Part shown: positions 7,962 to 16,586 of the stretch, piece by piece | Numbering within the stretch: the stretch's first letter is position 1 | Layout: the number at the start of each line of letters is the position of its first letter | Source of the DNA: Lysobacteraceae bacterium NML93-0399 | GTDB lineage: Bacteria > Pseudomonadota > Gammaproteobacteria > Xanthomonadales > Xanthomonadaceae | Direction of reading: 5' to 3' | Assembly (NCBI GenBank): GCA_002307375.1 | Contig: NTJI01000002.1 | Span: 1 to 64,000 of the forward strand | Length of the DNA stretch: 64,000 bases | Program-made: the position numbers and the translations under genes | The notes under the pieces: model-generated | The model's input: only the letters and a program-made list of their open reading frames with translations | Databases searched by the model: none | Told to the model about the DNA's origin: nothing

Positions 7962-9896
7962 ATGCTGCCTGAACTCGGCCAGATCGCGCTGCTGCTTGCG
8001 CTGGTGGCATCGCTGCTGCAGACCGTGTTGCCCGCATTGGGCGCGCGACGTGGTCATGCGGGCTGGATGGCAAGCGCTCGGCCGGCCGCGTATGCGCAGT
8101 GGGCCCTGCTTCTCGTGGCCTGGCTGCTGCTGACCGCCTCGTTCGTGGTGCAGGACTTCTCGGTGCGCTACGTCGCCGAGAACTCCAACACGTTGCTGCC
8201 GATGATCTATCGCATCACTGCGGTCTGGGGCGGCCACGAAGGCTCGCTGCTGCTGTGGGTGCTGGTGCTGGCGAGCTGGAACGCGGCGGTGGCATTGTGC
8301 TCGCGGTCTTTGCCCGACCTCGTGCTGGCTCGTGTGCTGGCCGTGATGGGCGCGGTGTGCCTGGGTTTCATCGCATTTCTGATCTTCACCAGCAATCCCT
8401 TCGACCGCATCCTGCCGATGCCGCTCGACGGCCGCGATCTCAACCCCTTGCTGCAGGACCCGGGGATGATCGTCCACCCGCCGATGCTCTACATCGGCTA
8501 CTCCGGCTTCATGGTGCCGTTCGCATTCGCGATCGCCGCCTTGCTCGACGGCCACCTCGACGCGCGCTGGCTGCGGTGGACCCGGCCATGGACCAATATC
8601 GCCTGGGCGTTTTTGACCATCGGCATCGCGCTGGGCTCGTGGTGGGCCTACTACGAGCTGGGCTGGGGCGGCTGGTGGTTCTGGGATCCGGTCGAGAACG
8701 CCAGCTTCATGCCGTGGCTCGCCGGCGCGGCGCTGATCCATTCGCAGGCGGTCACCGAGAAGCGTGGCAGTTTCCACGGCTGGACCCTGCTGCTGGCGAT
8801 CGCGGCGTTCTCGCTGTCGCTGCTGGGGGCGTTTCTGGTGCGCTCGGGGGTGCTGACGAGCGTGCACAGCTTTGCCGCCGATCCCACGCGTGGACTGTTC
8901 ATCCTCGTATTCCTCGGCATCGTCGTGGGCGGTTCGCTGCTGCTGTACGCGCTGCGCGCGCCCGACGGCCGCGACGGAAAGCCGTTCGCCGCGAGCTCGC
9001 GCGAAACCCTGCTGCTGGCCAACAACCTGCTGCTGGTGGCGGCGTGCGCAATGGTGCTGCTGGGCACGCTGTATCCGCTGCTGGCCGATGCACTGGACCT
9101 GGGCAAGATCTCGGTCGGTCCGCCCTACTTCGGCCTGCTGTTCGTGCTGCTGATGGCGCCACTGGTGCTGTTGCTGCCGTTCGGTCCGCTGACGCGCTGG
9201 CAGAGCGAGGACGCTGCACGTCCGCTGCGCATGCTGCTGCCCTGGGCGGTGCTGGCGCTGGTGGCCGGCGCGCTCGGGTTCTTTATGGCGCCCCAGGGAC
9301 CGTGGAAGGTGGCGATGGGCGTGACCGGTGCGGTCTGGGTGGGCGCCGGTACGCTGCGCTTCGTGTGGCTGCGACTGGGCACGGCGTCGAAACGCTTCAC
9401 GCCCGAGATGACCGGAATGCTGCTCGGCCACCTCGGCGTTGCCGTGTTCCTGGTCGGAGCCCTGCTGGTCGAGGCGCTGAACGTGGAGCGCGAAGTCGCC
9501 CTCATGCCCGGGCAGACTTTGGAGATGGGCCGCGATGCCTTCGTCCTCGACGGCGTCGTGCATCACGACGGTCCCAATTACGCGGCCGACCGCGGCACCG
9601 TGCGCATGTTCCGCGACGACCGTCTGGTGACCACGCTGCACCCGGAAAAACGCGCCTACGTCAGCGGCGGCCAGGTGATGACCGAAAGCGCGATCCGCCC
9701 CGGCGTGACCCGCGATGTCTATGTCGCGCTGGGCGAACCGCTCGGTGGCGGCGCCTGGGCGGTGCGCGTGCACATCAAGCCCTTCGTGCGCTGGGTCTGG
9801 GCCGGCGCGTTCCTGATGGCGCTGGGCGCGTTCGTCGTCGCCCTGGACCGCCGTTTCCGCCGCGTGCCGACGGCGCGCACGGAGCCGGCGCCGTGA
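7962..9896 (+). CDS. ccmF: Cytochrome c heme lyase CcmF
   Basis: A 644-residue polytopic protein. Conserved elements are WGGHEGS (89-95), the QDPGMIVHPPMLYIGY stretch (about 165-180) and the tryptophan-rich heme-binding segment WGGWWFWDPVEN (235-246) followed by H260. CcmF carries its own heme b and, with CcmH, reduces and ligates heme onto apocytochrome CXXCH motifs at the periplasmic face. Length and motif order match the family. It starts 36 bases after ccmE, and its stop overlaps the GTG start of ccmG. Confidence 0.96.
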   Translation: MLPELGQIALLLALVASLLQTVLPALGARRGHAGWMASARPAAYAQWALLLVAWLLLTASFVVQDFSVRYVAENSNTLLPMIYRITAVWGGHEGSLLLWVLVLASWNAAVALCSRSLPDLVLARVLAVMGAVCLGFIAFLIFTSNPFDRILPMPLDGRDLNPLLQDPGMIVHPPMLYIGYSGFMVPFAFAIAALLDGHLDARWLRWTRPWTNIAWAFLTIGIALGSWWAYYELGWGGWWFWDPVENASFMPWLAGAALIHSQAVTEKRGSFHGWTLLLAIAAFSLSLLGAFLVRSGVLTSVHSFAADPTRGLFILVFLGIVVGGSLLLYALRAPDGRDGKPFAASSRETLLLANNLLLVAACAMVLLGTLYPLLADALDLGKISVGPPYFGLLFVLLMAPLVLLLPFGPLTRWQSEDAARPLRMLLPWAVLALVAGALGFFMAPQGPWKVAMGVTGAVWVGAGTLRFVWLRLGTASKRFTPEMTGMLLGHLGVAVFLVGALLVEALNVEREVALMPGQTLEMGRDAFVLDGVVHHDGPNYAADRGTVRMFRDDRLVTTLHPEKRAYVSGGQVMTESAIRPGVTRDVYVALGEPLGGGAWAVRVHIKPFVRWVWAGAFLMALGAFVVALDRRFRRVPTARTEPAP

Positions 9897-10456
9897 CCGC
9901 ACCTGACCGCCGTCGGCCGCGTGGCCGCTGGCTGCCGCTGGCGGTATTCGGTGCCATCGCGGTGCTGCTCGCAGCCGGCGTCTGGCTCAGTCGCAATCCC
10001 GACCGCGACGCCCTGCCCTCGCCGTTGATCGGCAAGCCGGCGCCCGAGTTCCGTCTGCCCGTCCTGCACGAGCCGGGCCGCGTGGTCACGTCCGACGAAC
10101 TGCGCGGCGCGCCCTATCTGCTCAACGTCTGGGGCAGCTGGTGTCCGGGATGCCGCGAAGAACATGCGGTCATCGACGGGTTCGCCAGGACCGGCCGGGT
10201 GCAGGTGATCGGCTACAACTGGAAGGACGAGCACGACGACGCGACCCGCTGGCTCGAGCAGTTCGGCAACCCTTACCGGATGGTGCTGGTCGACTACGAC
10301 GGCCGCACCGCCATCGACTGGGGCATCTATGGTGCGCCGGAGACCTTTCTGGTCGACGGCGCCGGCACCATCGTCTGGAAGTACGTCGGTCCGATGACGC
10401 CGGACGTCGTGCGCACCCAGTTGCTGCCGCAGGTCGAACGCCTGGAGGCGCCGTGA
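9893..10456 (+). CDS. ccmG: Thiol:disulfide oxidoreductase CcmG/DsbE
   Basis: A 187-residue membrane-anchored thioredoxin-like protein beginning at GTG 9893, fixed by the GTGA overlap with ccmF. One N-terminal helix (about 13-33) anchors it. The active site is WCPGC (C84, C87), and the cis-proline loop with acidic residue is GIYGAPETF (about 144-152). CcmG keeps the apocytochrome CXXCH cysteines and CcmH reduced. The intervening residues Pro-Gly differ from the Pro-Thr or Val-Ser often seen in CcmG, so redox potential could differ slightly. Confidence 0.94.
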   Translation: MTAPDRRRPRGRWLPLAVFGAIAVLLAAGVWLSRNPDRDALPSPLIGKPAPEFRLPVLHEPGRVVTSDELRGAPYLLNVWGSWCPGCREEHAVIDGFARTGRVQVIGYNWKDEHDDATRWLEQFGNPYRMVLVDYDGRTAIDWGIYGAPETFLVDGAGTIVWKYVGPMTPDVVRTQLLPQVERLEAP

Positions 10457-10896
10457 TCCGCGCCCTGCTGCTCGCCTGCGTCATGTGTCTGCTCTGGCCT
10501 CAGCCGGTGCGGGCGCAAGCGGCCGTCGACCCGACGCCACTGGCATTCGAATCCACGACCGAGGAAAAACGCTTCCGCGGCCTGATCCACGAGCTGCGCT
10601 GCGTGATGTGCCAGAACCAGTCGCTGGCCGACTCCAATGCACAGATCGCCCATGATCTGCGGCGCGAAGTGCTGAGCCTGATGCGCCGCGGCCACAGCGA
10701 TGCCGAGATCCGCGACCACCTGGTGGCGCGTTACGGCGAGTTCGTGCTGTACCGGCCGCGCGTTGGTCCGGCGACCTGGTTGCTGTGGTTCGGTCCGCTG
10801 CTCGTGCTCGGCGCCGGCGGGGCGGTCATCTGGCGCGTCGTGGCGTCGCGGCGTGCCGAGCATCTGCCGCCGGACGACGATTCGCAGGAGTGGTGA
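10453..10896 (+). CDS. ccmH: Cytochrome c maturation protein CcmH (CcmL-type, CXXC domain)
   Basis: A 147-residue protein starting at GTG 10453 inside the ccmG stop. It has a signal sequence (first about 21 residues), the redox motif LRCVMCQNQSLADS (C50, C53), a three-helix domain and one C-terminal membrane helix (about 108-130). It accepts reducing equivalents from CcmG and resolves mixed disulfides with apocytochrome c. In this organism the CcmH and CcmI parts are separate genes, unlike the fused E. coli CcmH. Confidence 0.95.
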   Translation: MIRALLLACVMCLLWPQPVRAQAAVDPTPLAFESTTEEKRFRGLIHELRCVMCQNQSLADSNAQIAHDLRREVLSLMRRGHSDAEIRDHLVARYGEFVLYRPRVGPATWLLWFGPLLVLGAGGAVIWRVVASRRAEHLPPDDDSQEW

Positions 10897-11906
10897 TGGC
10901 TGTCTTCGTTGCAATCGCGATCTGCATGACGCTGCTGACCGTCGCGGTGCTGGTGCACGGCCTGCGTGGCGGGTCGCCACGCGTGGCGCTGGCGGTGTCG
11001 GCGCTGGTGCCGGCGCTCGTCGCAGGCATGTATCTGCTGGTCGGCACGCCGGCGGCGCTGGATCAGCAGGAACTGCGCGCACCCGGCTCGCTGGAAGAGG
11101 CGATCGTCCGTCTGGAAGCCGACCTTGCGCGCGACCCGCGTCAACCCGACGGCTGGCTGCTGCTCGGCCGCAGCTACACCGCCATGGAGCAGCCGGCCAA
11201 GGCGCTTGCGGCGATCGAGCGCGCGAAAGATCTGGTGCCCGACGACGATGGCCTGCAGGTCGAATACGCCCAGGCACGCGCGAATCTCGACCCGCAGCGC
11301 CGGTTCGACGACACCGCCGTCGCCGCCCTGCGTGAGGTGCTGGCGCGCTCGCCCGACCACCAGCGCGCAAGATGGCTGCTCGGTATCGCGCAACGTCAGG
11401 CCGGCGACGATGCAGGCGCGGTGGCGACCTGGGAGCCGCTGCAGGACCAGCTCGACGGCGACGTCGCGGCCGCGCTGCGCGAGCAGATCGCGCTGGCACG
11501 CGACGCGGCCGGCATGCCGGCATCGCCGACGCACGAGACGGCGACGGACCGGTCCCACGCCCTGCGTGTCCGCGTGCGCGTCACCGGGGACACCGCAGGA
11601 CTGGCGCGCCTGCCCCCGGTCGCCAACGTGTTCGTGTTCGCCCGCGCGGCCGGTGGTCCACCGATGCCGGTCGCCGCGCAGCGACATCGTCTGACCGATC
11701 TGCCGCTCGATATCGTGCTCGATGACGACGACAGTCTGATGCCCACCCAGCCGCTGTCCGAACTCGATTCGATCGAGGTCCTCGCGCGGATCTCCGTGAC
11801 CGGCACCGCGAACCGCAGCGAGGGCGATCTGGAATCCGCGCCGGTGCGGGTGGCGCTGCCGAGCGACCGCGCGATCGATCTCGAAATCGCAATCTCCCCA
11901 CCGTAA
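10896..11906 (+). CDS. ccmI: Cytochrome c maturation protein CcmI, TPR apocytochrome chaperone
   Basis: A 336-residue protein. The start is the ATG at 10896, which overlaps the last base of the ccmH stop and begins with a hydrophobic anchor. Two N-terminal membrane spans (about 2-22 and 30-50) are followed by a TPR-like helical domain (about 65-200: SLEEAIVRLEADLARDP, GWLLLGRSY, KALAAIERAKDL). A C-terminal beta-rich periplasmic domain (about 225-336) follows. CcmI holds apocytochrome c C-termini for the CcmFH complex. It is the last gene of the operon. Confidence 0.88.
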   Translation: MAVFVAIAICMTLLTVAVLVHGLRGGSPRVALAVSALVPALVAGMYLLVGTPAALDQQELRAPGSLEEAIVRLEADLARDPRQPDGWLLLGRSYTAMEQPAKALAAIERAKDLVPDDDGLQVEYAQARANLDPQRRFDDTAVAALREVLARSPDHQRARWLLGIAQRQAGDDAGAVATWEPLQDQLDGDVAAALREQIALARDAAGMPASPTHETATDRSHALRVRVRVTGDTAGLARLPPVANVFVFARAAGGPPMPVAAQRHRLTDLPLDIVLDDDDSLMPTQPLSELDSIEVLARISVTGTANRSEGDLESAPVRVALPSDRAIDLEIAISPP

Positions 11907-12022
11907 GCGGGAACGGACACCCGGCCGGCGTCGCAACTCGCGAGCGCAGCGGACCGTAATCATTCACGGTGTCCGCATTGCCGCGCCGCCCCGACATGCT
12001 GCGTCACAAGGCGCTTTACCAA

Positions 12023-13165
12023 ATGACCGAATTCATCCCCCCCGGCACCCGCTTCACCGACCTGCCCTCTCCGTTTCCGATGAAACGCGGCGGCGCCCTG
12101 CACGGCGCGCGCATGGCCTTCGAGACATGGGGCAGGCTCGATGCCGACGGCGGCAACGCCATCCTCATCGTCACCGGCCTGTCGCCCGACGCGCACGCAG
12201 CCAGCCACGAAGACGATGCAACGCCCGGCTGGTGGGAACCGATGCTCGGCCCCGGCAAGCCGATCGACACCGATCGCTGGTTCGTGGTCTGCGTGAACTC
12301 GCTCGGCAGCTGCAAGGGCTCGACCGGCCCGGCCTCGATCGACCCCGCCGCCGACGCTCCGTACCGTCTCAGCTTCCCCGACCTGTCCATCGAGGATGGC
12401 GCGGATGCCGCCGCGCACGTCGTCGCATCGCTGGGCATCCGCCGCCTGGCCTGCGTGATCGGCAATTCCATGGGCGGCATGACCGCTCTGGCCCTGATCG
12501 CGCGATTCCCCGGCCTGGCGCGCACGCACATCAACATCTGCGGCGCGGCGCGTGCGCTGCCGTTCTCGATCGCGATCCGCTCGCTGCAGCGCGAGGCGAT
12601 CCGGCTCGATCCGATGTGGCAGGCGGGCGCCTACACCGACGAGGCCTATCCCGAGAGCGGCATGCGCATGGCGCGCAAGCTCGGCGTGATCACCTACCGG
12701 TCGGCGCTGGAATGGGACGGCCGTTTCGGCCGCGTGCGGCTCGACTCCGACCGCCGCGACGACGAGGACCCGTTCGGTCTCGAGTTCGAGGTCGAAAGCT
12801 ATCTCGAAGGCCATGCGCGCCGCTTCGTGCGTCGCTTCGATCCCAACTGCTATCTCTACCTCAGCCGCGCGATGGACTGGTTCGACATCGGCGAAGGCTG
12901 CGGCGGTACCACCGAGGCGGGGCTGGCGACGCTGCAGCTCGAACGCGCGCTCAGCATCGGCGTGCACACCGACATCCTGTTTCCGCTGCAACAGCAACAG
13001 CAGATTGCCGACGGACTGCGTGCCGGCGGTGTCGATGCGCACTTCCTGCCGCTGGAGTCTCCCCAGGGCCACGACGCGTTCCTCGTCGACTTCGCGCGCT
13101 TCGGCCCCGCGGTCGCCGACTTTCTTGCTGCGCTGCCGCCTGCATCGGACATGCGGGCCGGCTAG
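12023..13165 (+). CDS. metX: Serine O-succinyltransferase (MetX-like alpha/beta hydrolase)
   Basis: A 380-residue alpha/beta-hydrolase acyltransferase with nucleophile S149 in GNSMGG, acid D317 in HTDILFP and histidine H350 in GHDAF. The SCKGSTGPASI segment (about 96-106) and the whole sequence follow the xanthomonad branch. That branch has been shown to be serine O-succinyltransferase, making O-succinyl-L-serine for cysteine synthesis, rather than homoserine acetyltransferase. The start MTEFIPPGTRF at 12023 matches the family N-terminus; an in-frame extension to 11969 is less likely. Immediate linkage to cysteine dioxygenase fits a cysteine role. Activity is inferred from family, not visible in the sequence itself. 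Confidence 0.88.
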   Translation: MTEFIPPGTRFTDLPSPFPMKRGGALHGARMAFETWGRLDADGGNAILIVTGLSPDAHAASHEDDATPGWWEPMLGPGKPIDTDRWFVVCVNSLGSCKGSTGPASIDPAADAPYRLSFPDLSIEDGADAAAHVVASLGIRRLACVIGNSMGGMTALALIARFPGLARTHINICGAARALPFSIAIRSLQREAIRLDPMWQAGAYTDEAYPESGMRMARKLGVITYRSALEWDGRFGRVRLDSDRRDDEDPFGLEFEVESYLEGHARRFVRRFDPNCYLYLSRAMDWFDIGEGCGGTTEAGLATLQLERALSIGVHTDILFPLQQQQQIADGLRAGGVDAHFLPLESPQGHDAFLVDFARFGPAVADFLAALPPASDMRAG

Positions 13166-13168
13166 ACT
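13163..13168 (+). promoter_or_regulatory. -10 hexamer TAGACT for cysteine dioxygenase, likely leaderless
   Basis: TAGACT ends 6 bases before the ATG at 13175, so transcription would begin at or next to the start codon. It overlaps the metX stop codon. No Shine-Dalgarno sequence is seen. Confidence 0.45.
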
Positions 13169-13174
13169 CGGGCC

Positions 13175-13777
13175 ATGTGCCCCGAATCCGGATCCGTATT
13201 TCCCGACGTGCCCTTCCGGGGGCGGGAGCGCGTCGTCGCGGCGATCGACGCAGCGCTCGCGGCCGACGACGACCACGCCGTGACCGCCGCGCTGCGCAAC
13301 GCGATGTGCGCACTGATCCGCGATTCCGACGTCGAACTGCCCGCCTGCGTGCACACGCCCGTGGATGGTCACTACGCACGTCGCGAGCTGTATCGCAGTG
13401 CCGCGCACGGCTACAGCATCGTCGCGATGACCTGGGCGCCGGGCCAGGGCACGCCCATCCACGATCACGACGGTCTTTGGTGCGTGGAAGGCGTCTGGCG
13501 CGGCGCGCTGGAGATCACCCAGTACGAGCTGCTCGCCCACGAGGGCGGCCGCTACCGGTTCCGGCCGGCCGCGGGTGTGCAGGCCGGTGTCGGCAGCGCC
13601 GGCAGCCTGATTCCGCCGCACGAGTACCACACGATCCGCAATGCCAGTGCCGATGCGGTGGCCGTGTCGCTGCACGTCTACCAGGCGCCGATCCTGCACT
13701 GCGCGCGCTTCCGCCCCGACACCGGCGACTGGTACCGGCGGTTCGACGATGCGCTGACCGTGGATTCGCTCGACTGA
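13175..13777 (+). CDS. Cysteine dioxygenase type I family protein
   Basis: A 200-residue cupin. The iron-binding first cupin motif is GTPIHDHDGLWCVEGVWRG, with ligands H96 and H98; the third ligand is H152 in PPHEYHTIRN. C103 lies where the Cys-Tyr cofactor cysteine of eukaryotic enzymes would be close by, but this should be checked by alignment. The family oxidises cysteine to cysteine sulfinate with O2. It starts 9 bases after metX and probably has its own leaderless promoter. Its role would be to remove excess cysteine made through the adjacent acyltransferase. Confidence 0.85.
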   Translation: MCPESGSVFPDVPFRGRERVVAAIDAALAADDDHAVTAALRNAMCALIRDSDVELPACVHTPVDGHYARRELYRSAAHGYSIVAMTWAPGQGTPIHDHDGLWCVEGVWRGALEITQYELLAHEGGRYRFRPAAGVQAGVGSAGSLIPPHEYHTIRNASADAVAVSLHVYQAPILHCARFRPDTGDWYRRFDDALTVDSLD

Positions 13778-13871
13778 CACCGTGATCCTGCGCATCGCCT
13801 GAACAGGGGGGCGCATCCGCTGGCGGCAGCGGCTAGAGTGCATCGGTTTCCCGCTGTCTTCCGCGAGGCCG

Positions 13872-15749
13872 ATGACCCGTTCGCTGCTGACCGCCGCCCT
13901 GGCGACCCTGCTGGCCGCCTGCGGCCAGAGTGCTTCCCTGCCCGATGCCGACGGCCGCGCCGTCGACGCGCTGGTCGATGCGCAGTTCGACGCCTTTCTC
14001 GCCAACGACCCCGAGGCCATGACCGTGCTCGGCATCGACAGCGACGATGCCCGCCTGAGTGCCGGGCGCCTGACCGATGCCTCGCTGCTGCGCCGGGCCG
14101 AACTGCGCGACACCCTCGCCGCCAACCTCGTCGCGCTCGACGACATCGACGACGACGCCTTTGCGCCGCAGCAGCAGCGCACGCTGGAGATGGCACGCTG
14201 GTTCTATCGCAGCCAGGCCGACCTGCTGGCCTTCGACTGGGCACCGGCCTGGTTGCCGCTGGGCACCAACCTCTATGCGGTCGACCAGCTGTCGAGCATC
14301 CCGATGTCGCTGCCGGGCTTCTTCCAGAGCGCGCAGCCGGTGACCGGCGCGGCCGAGGCCCGCAATTACGTCGCCCGGCTCTATGCGGTGGCGACCAAAC
14401 TCGACCAGGTCCGCGACAACCTCGATCTTCAGGCGCGCCACGGCGTCGTGCCGCCGCGCATCGCCCTCGAAGGCGCCGCGTTGCAGGTTCGCGACCTGAT
14501 GCGCGCCGGTGTCGATGAAAGCCCGTTCCTGCGGGCGTTCGCACGCAAGCTTGACGGCGCCGAAGGCATCGACGGCGAACTGCGCGTCGAGCTGCTGGGC
14601 GAAGCGCGCGTGGCGATCGAGGAGGCGACGCTGCCCGCCTACGGACGCCTGCTCGCCCGCATCGAGACCGCCATCGCCGGTCAGGACCGCAACGACGGCA
14701 TCTGGGCCCTGCCCGATGGCGAGGGGTATTACGCCGCCGCGCTGCGCTGGAACACCGGCGTCGGCCTGGATGCCCAACAGCTGCATGCGCTCGGCCATGC
14801 CGAGGTCAGCCGCATCCGCGCCGAAATGGCCGCCATCGAACGCGATCGCCTGCCCGCGCGCGCGACGGACGGTGACAGTCCCGACGCGGCCGGCGATGGC
14901 GTCGCCCGCGCCGCGCCGCTGACGGACGACAGTGCCGACGACGAGCTGGCGCCGCCGGTAGACGCCGAGACGCTGCGCAGCGAGGTCCAGGCGCGCCTGG
15001 ACGCGATCGGCAGTGAACTGCCGGGCTACTTCGCCGCGCTCCCCACGCAGCCGCTCGAAGTCACCCTCGCGTCCGAAAACGCGAGCGCGCCCGCAGCCGT
15101 CTACTACATTCCGCCCGGCGGCGATGTCCGACCCGGCACGCTGGTACTCGACGCGGCACAGATCCGCGCCCTGCCAGAGGGCGGACTGCCGACGCTGGTC
15201 TATCACAACGGCCTGCCCGGCCATCACCTCCAGGTCGGCCTGGCCCAGGGACATACCGCGCTGCCGCGCCTGCGCCGCAGCCTCGCGCCGACCGCGTTCA
15301 CCGAAGGCTGGGCGATGTACGCCGAGCGGCTCGCGGTGCAGATGGGCGTCTACGACGACGATCCCCGCGGCGACCTCGGCCGGCTGCGTGCCGAGCTGGT
15401 GCATGCCGCGCGCCTGGTGGTCGACACCGGACTGCATTCCGAGCGCTGGACGCTGGAGCAGGCGCAGGACTATCTGCGTGACGTCGCCGGCATGGACGAG
15501 GCCCAGGCCCGCAGCGAAGCGCAGCACCAGCTGGTGCGGCCCGGGCGGGCCTGTGCCCACACCGTCGGCCTGCACACTCTGCTCGCCCTGCGCGGCCATG
15601 CCCGGCAGTCACTGGGGCGCCGCTTCGATCTGCGCGGCTTCCACGGCGTGCTGCTCGAGAACGGCGCGCTGCCACTTGGCGTGGTGTGGACGGCCGTCGA
15701 TGCGTGGATCGAGTCGGAACGGGCCGCCGATACCGGCGGCGCGGGCTGA
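13872..15749 (+). CDS. DUF885 family lipoprotein, predicted zinc hydrolase with altered motif
   Basis: A 625-residue protein with a lipoprotein signal (LLAAC) and the long helical DUF885 fold. The family motif, normally HExxPGHHLQ, is here H445-N446-G-L-P-G-H451-H452-L-Q. The conserved TEGWAMYAERL segment follows at about 477-487. The glutamate after the first histidine, thought to be catalytic or metal-linked, is replaced by Asn. DUF885 proteins are uncharacterised secreted metal-dependent hydrolases related in layout to M32 and M3 peptidases. The substitution may make this member inactive or change its chemistry. The region 290-370 contains an acidic insertion. It ends 7 bases before the convergent small lipoprotein gene. 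Confidence 0.85.
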   Translation: MTRSLLTAALATLLAACGQSASLPDADGRAVDALVDAQFDAFLANDPEAMTVLGIDSDDARLSAGRLTDASLLRRAELRDTLAANLVALDDIDDDAFAPQQQRTLEMARWFYRSQADLLAFDWAPAWLPLGTNLYAVDQLSSIPMSLPGFFQSAQPVTGAAEARNYVARLYAVATKLDQVRDNLDLQARHGVVPPRIALEGAALQVRDLMRAGVDESPFLRAFARKLDGAEGIDGELRVELLGEARVAIEEATLPAYGRLLARIETAIAGQDRNDGIWALPDGEGYYAAALRWNTGVGLDAQQLHALGHAEVSRIRAEMAAIERDRLPARATDGDSPDAAGDGVARAAPLTDDSADDELAPPVDAETLRSEVQARLDAIGSELPGYFAALPTQPLEVTLASENASAPAAVYYIPPGGDVRPGTLVLDAAQIRALPEGGLPTLVYHNGLPGHHLQVGLAQGHTALPRLRRSLAPTAFTEGWAMYAERLAVQMGVYDDDPRGDLGRLRAELVHAARLVVDTGLHSERWTLEQAQDYLRDVAGMDEAQARSEAQHQLVRPGRACAHTVGLHTLLALRGHARQSLGRRFDLRGFHGVLLENGALPLGVVWTAVDAWIESERAADTGGAG

Positions 15750-15756
15750 AGACACC

Positions 15757-16296
15757 TCAGTCGTCCAGCAGTTCGGCCACTTCGACGCGCAGTGTGCGAC
15801 CGCCTTCGATGAGCCAGGCTCGGCCCCGTACGACGATGCCCTCGCCCATGTGCGCACGGTCCACCAGACCGTCCTCGACCGCTCCGCCCGACGCTGCGTC
15901 GAAACGCACCTGCGCCGGCAGCGCGAGGTCGGACTGCGCCCGGTCGGGCCGCAGCGCCGGCGGCTGATCGTCGACGTTGGACACCATGTAGCCGTTCGGA
16001 CACGGCGCTTGCACGCAGCGCAGATTGCTCAGGTGCACGCGGAACACGCCTTCGGCAAGACGGACCTGGCCGCCGGACCGCGTGGGCACGGTGGTCGCGC
16101 CCGGCGGCAGCGGCAACTCGCGCTCGGCGACGGGTTCGGCATCGACGGGGCGCGTGCCCGGCTGGCTTGCGCAGGCGGCCATGGCCAGCGGCAGCAGGAA
16201 CGCGAACAGGATCCCGAGTCGCCCGCGCGCAGCGGCTACGCGATGTCGCACGGGCGATTGCATCGCCATCGCCTGTGCAGCTGTTGGATCCCGCAT
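15757..16296 (-). CDS. Small hypothetical lipoprotein
   Basis: The chosen start is ATG 16296, preceded by AGGAGG with ideal spacing; a longer frame runs through the tRNA gene and is rejected. The 179-residue product has a basic N-terminus, a hydrophobic leader and a lipobox-like LAMAAC at about residue 40. The mature part is beta-rich, with FRVHLSNLRCVQAPCPNGY containing two cysteines six residues apart. I do not recognise the family. It is convergent with the DUF885 gene and divergent from tRNA-Leu. Confidence 0.7.
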   Translation of the reverse strand: MRDPTAAQAMAMQSPVRHRVAAARGRLGILFAFLLPLAMAACASQPGTRPVDAEPVAERELPLPPGATTVPTRSGGQVRLAEGVFRVHLSNLRCVQAPCPNGYMVSNVDDQPPALRPDRAQSDLALPAQVRFDAASGGAVEDGLVDRAHMGEGIVVRGRAWLIEGGRTLRVEVAELLDD

Positions 16297-16400
16297 GTAC
16301 CCCTCCTGGACTCCCGGCCACACGCCGGCGCGCGCATGATGCCCAGCGCCATGTTCGAAGAACGCAAAGACGCGGCACCGCAGCCCACGTTCCGGTCCGC

Positions 16401-16406
16401 TATACT
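16401..16406 (+). promoter_or_regulatory. -10 element TATACT for tRNA-Leu
   Basis: TATACT (5 of 6 to consensus) ends 10 bases before the mature tRNA 5' end. No clear -35 is visible. Confidence 0.6.
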
Positions 16407-16416
16407 CCCGCTCCGC

Positions 16417-16502
16417 GCCGGAGTGGCGGAATGGTAGACGCAGCGGACTCAAAATCCGCCGCCCTTAAAAGCGTGCGGGTTCGAGTCCCGCCTCCGGTAC
16501 CA
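16417..16502 (+). tRNA. tRNA-Leu (anticodon CAA)
   Basis: An 86-base class II tRNA gene with encoded CCA end. The acceptor stem is GCCGGAG with CTCCGGT (G1-U72 wobble), then A73 and CCA. The anticodon stem-loop is GCGGA-CTCAAAA-TCCGC, giving anticodon CAA, which reads the rare UUG codon. A long variable arm follows (CGCCCTTAAAAGCG), and the T arm is GCGGG-TTCGAGT-CCCGC. A promoter -10 lies upstream and a strong hairpin downstream, so it is a single-gene unit. Confidence 0.97.
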
Positions 16503-16506
16503 GTCG

Positions 16507-16528
16507 ACGGCCCGCACCTGCGGGCCGT
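16507..16528 (+). terminator. Terminator hairpin after tRNA-Leu
   Basis: ACGGCCCGCA (16507-16516) pairs perfectly with TGCGGGCCGT (16519-16528) over a 2-base loop. The following sequence is only weakly T-rich. It lies 5 bases after the CCA end. Confidence 0.65.
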
Positions 16529-16574
16529 TGCCGTTCTGGCGGCCTGCTCCACGTTGCGCGTCCGATGCCGCCGT

Positions 16575-16580
16575 TACCAT
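16575..16580 (+). promoter_or_regulatory. -10-like TACCAT before the TANGO2-family gene, likely leaderless
   Basis: TACCAT ends exactly 6 bases before ATG 16587. The spacing is identical to that at 13163 and 25130, and there is no Shine-Dalgarno sequence. Confidence 0.4.
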
Positions 16581-16586
16581 GCGGCC

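Noticed and set aside
7299..9902. Open frame of 867 codons antisense to ccmE/ccmF
   Set aside because: Rich in Gln, His and Arg with no domain. It is a shadow of high-GC coding sequence.
11960..14182. Long minus-strand open frame across metX, the dioxygenase and DUF885
   Set aside because: Spans three real genes and an intergenic region. Composition is that of a shadow frame.
16297..16452. Longer N-terminus for the small lipoprotein
   Set aside because: The extension reads through the tRNA-Leu gene, and AGGAGG lies directly before ATG 16296.
16167..16586. Upstream extension of the TANGO2-family gene
   Set aside because: It crosses the tRNA gene, and the family begins at MCL.
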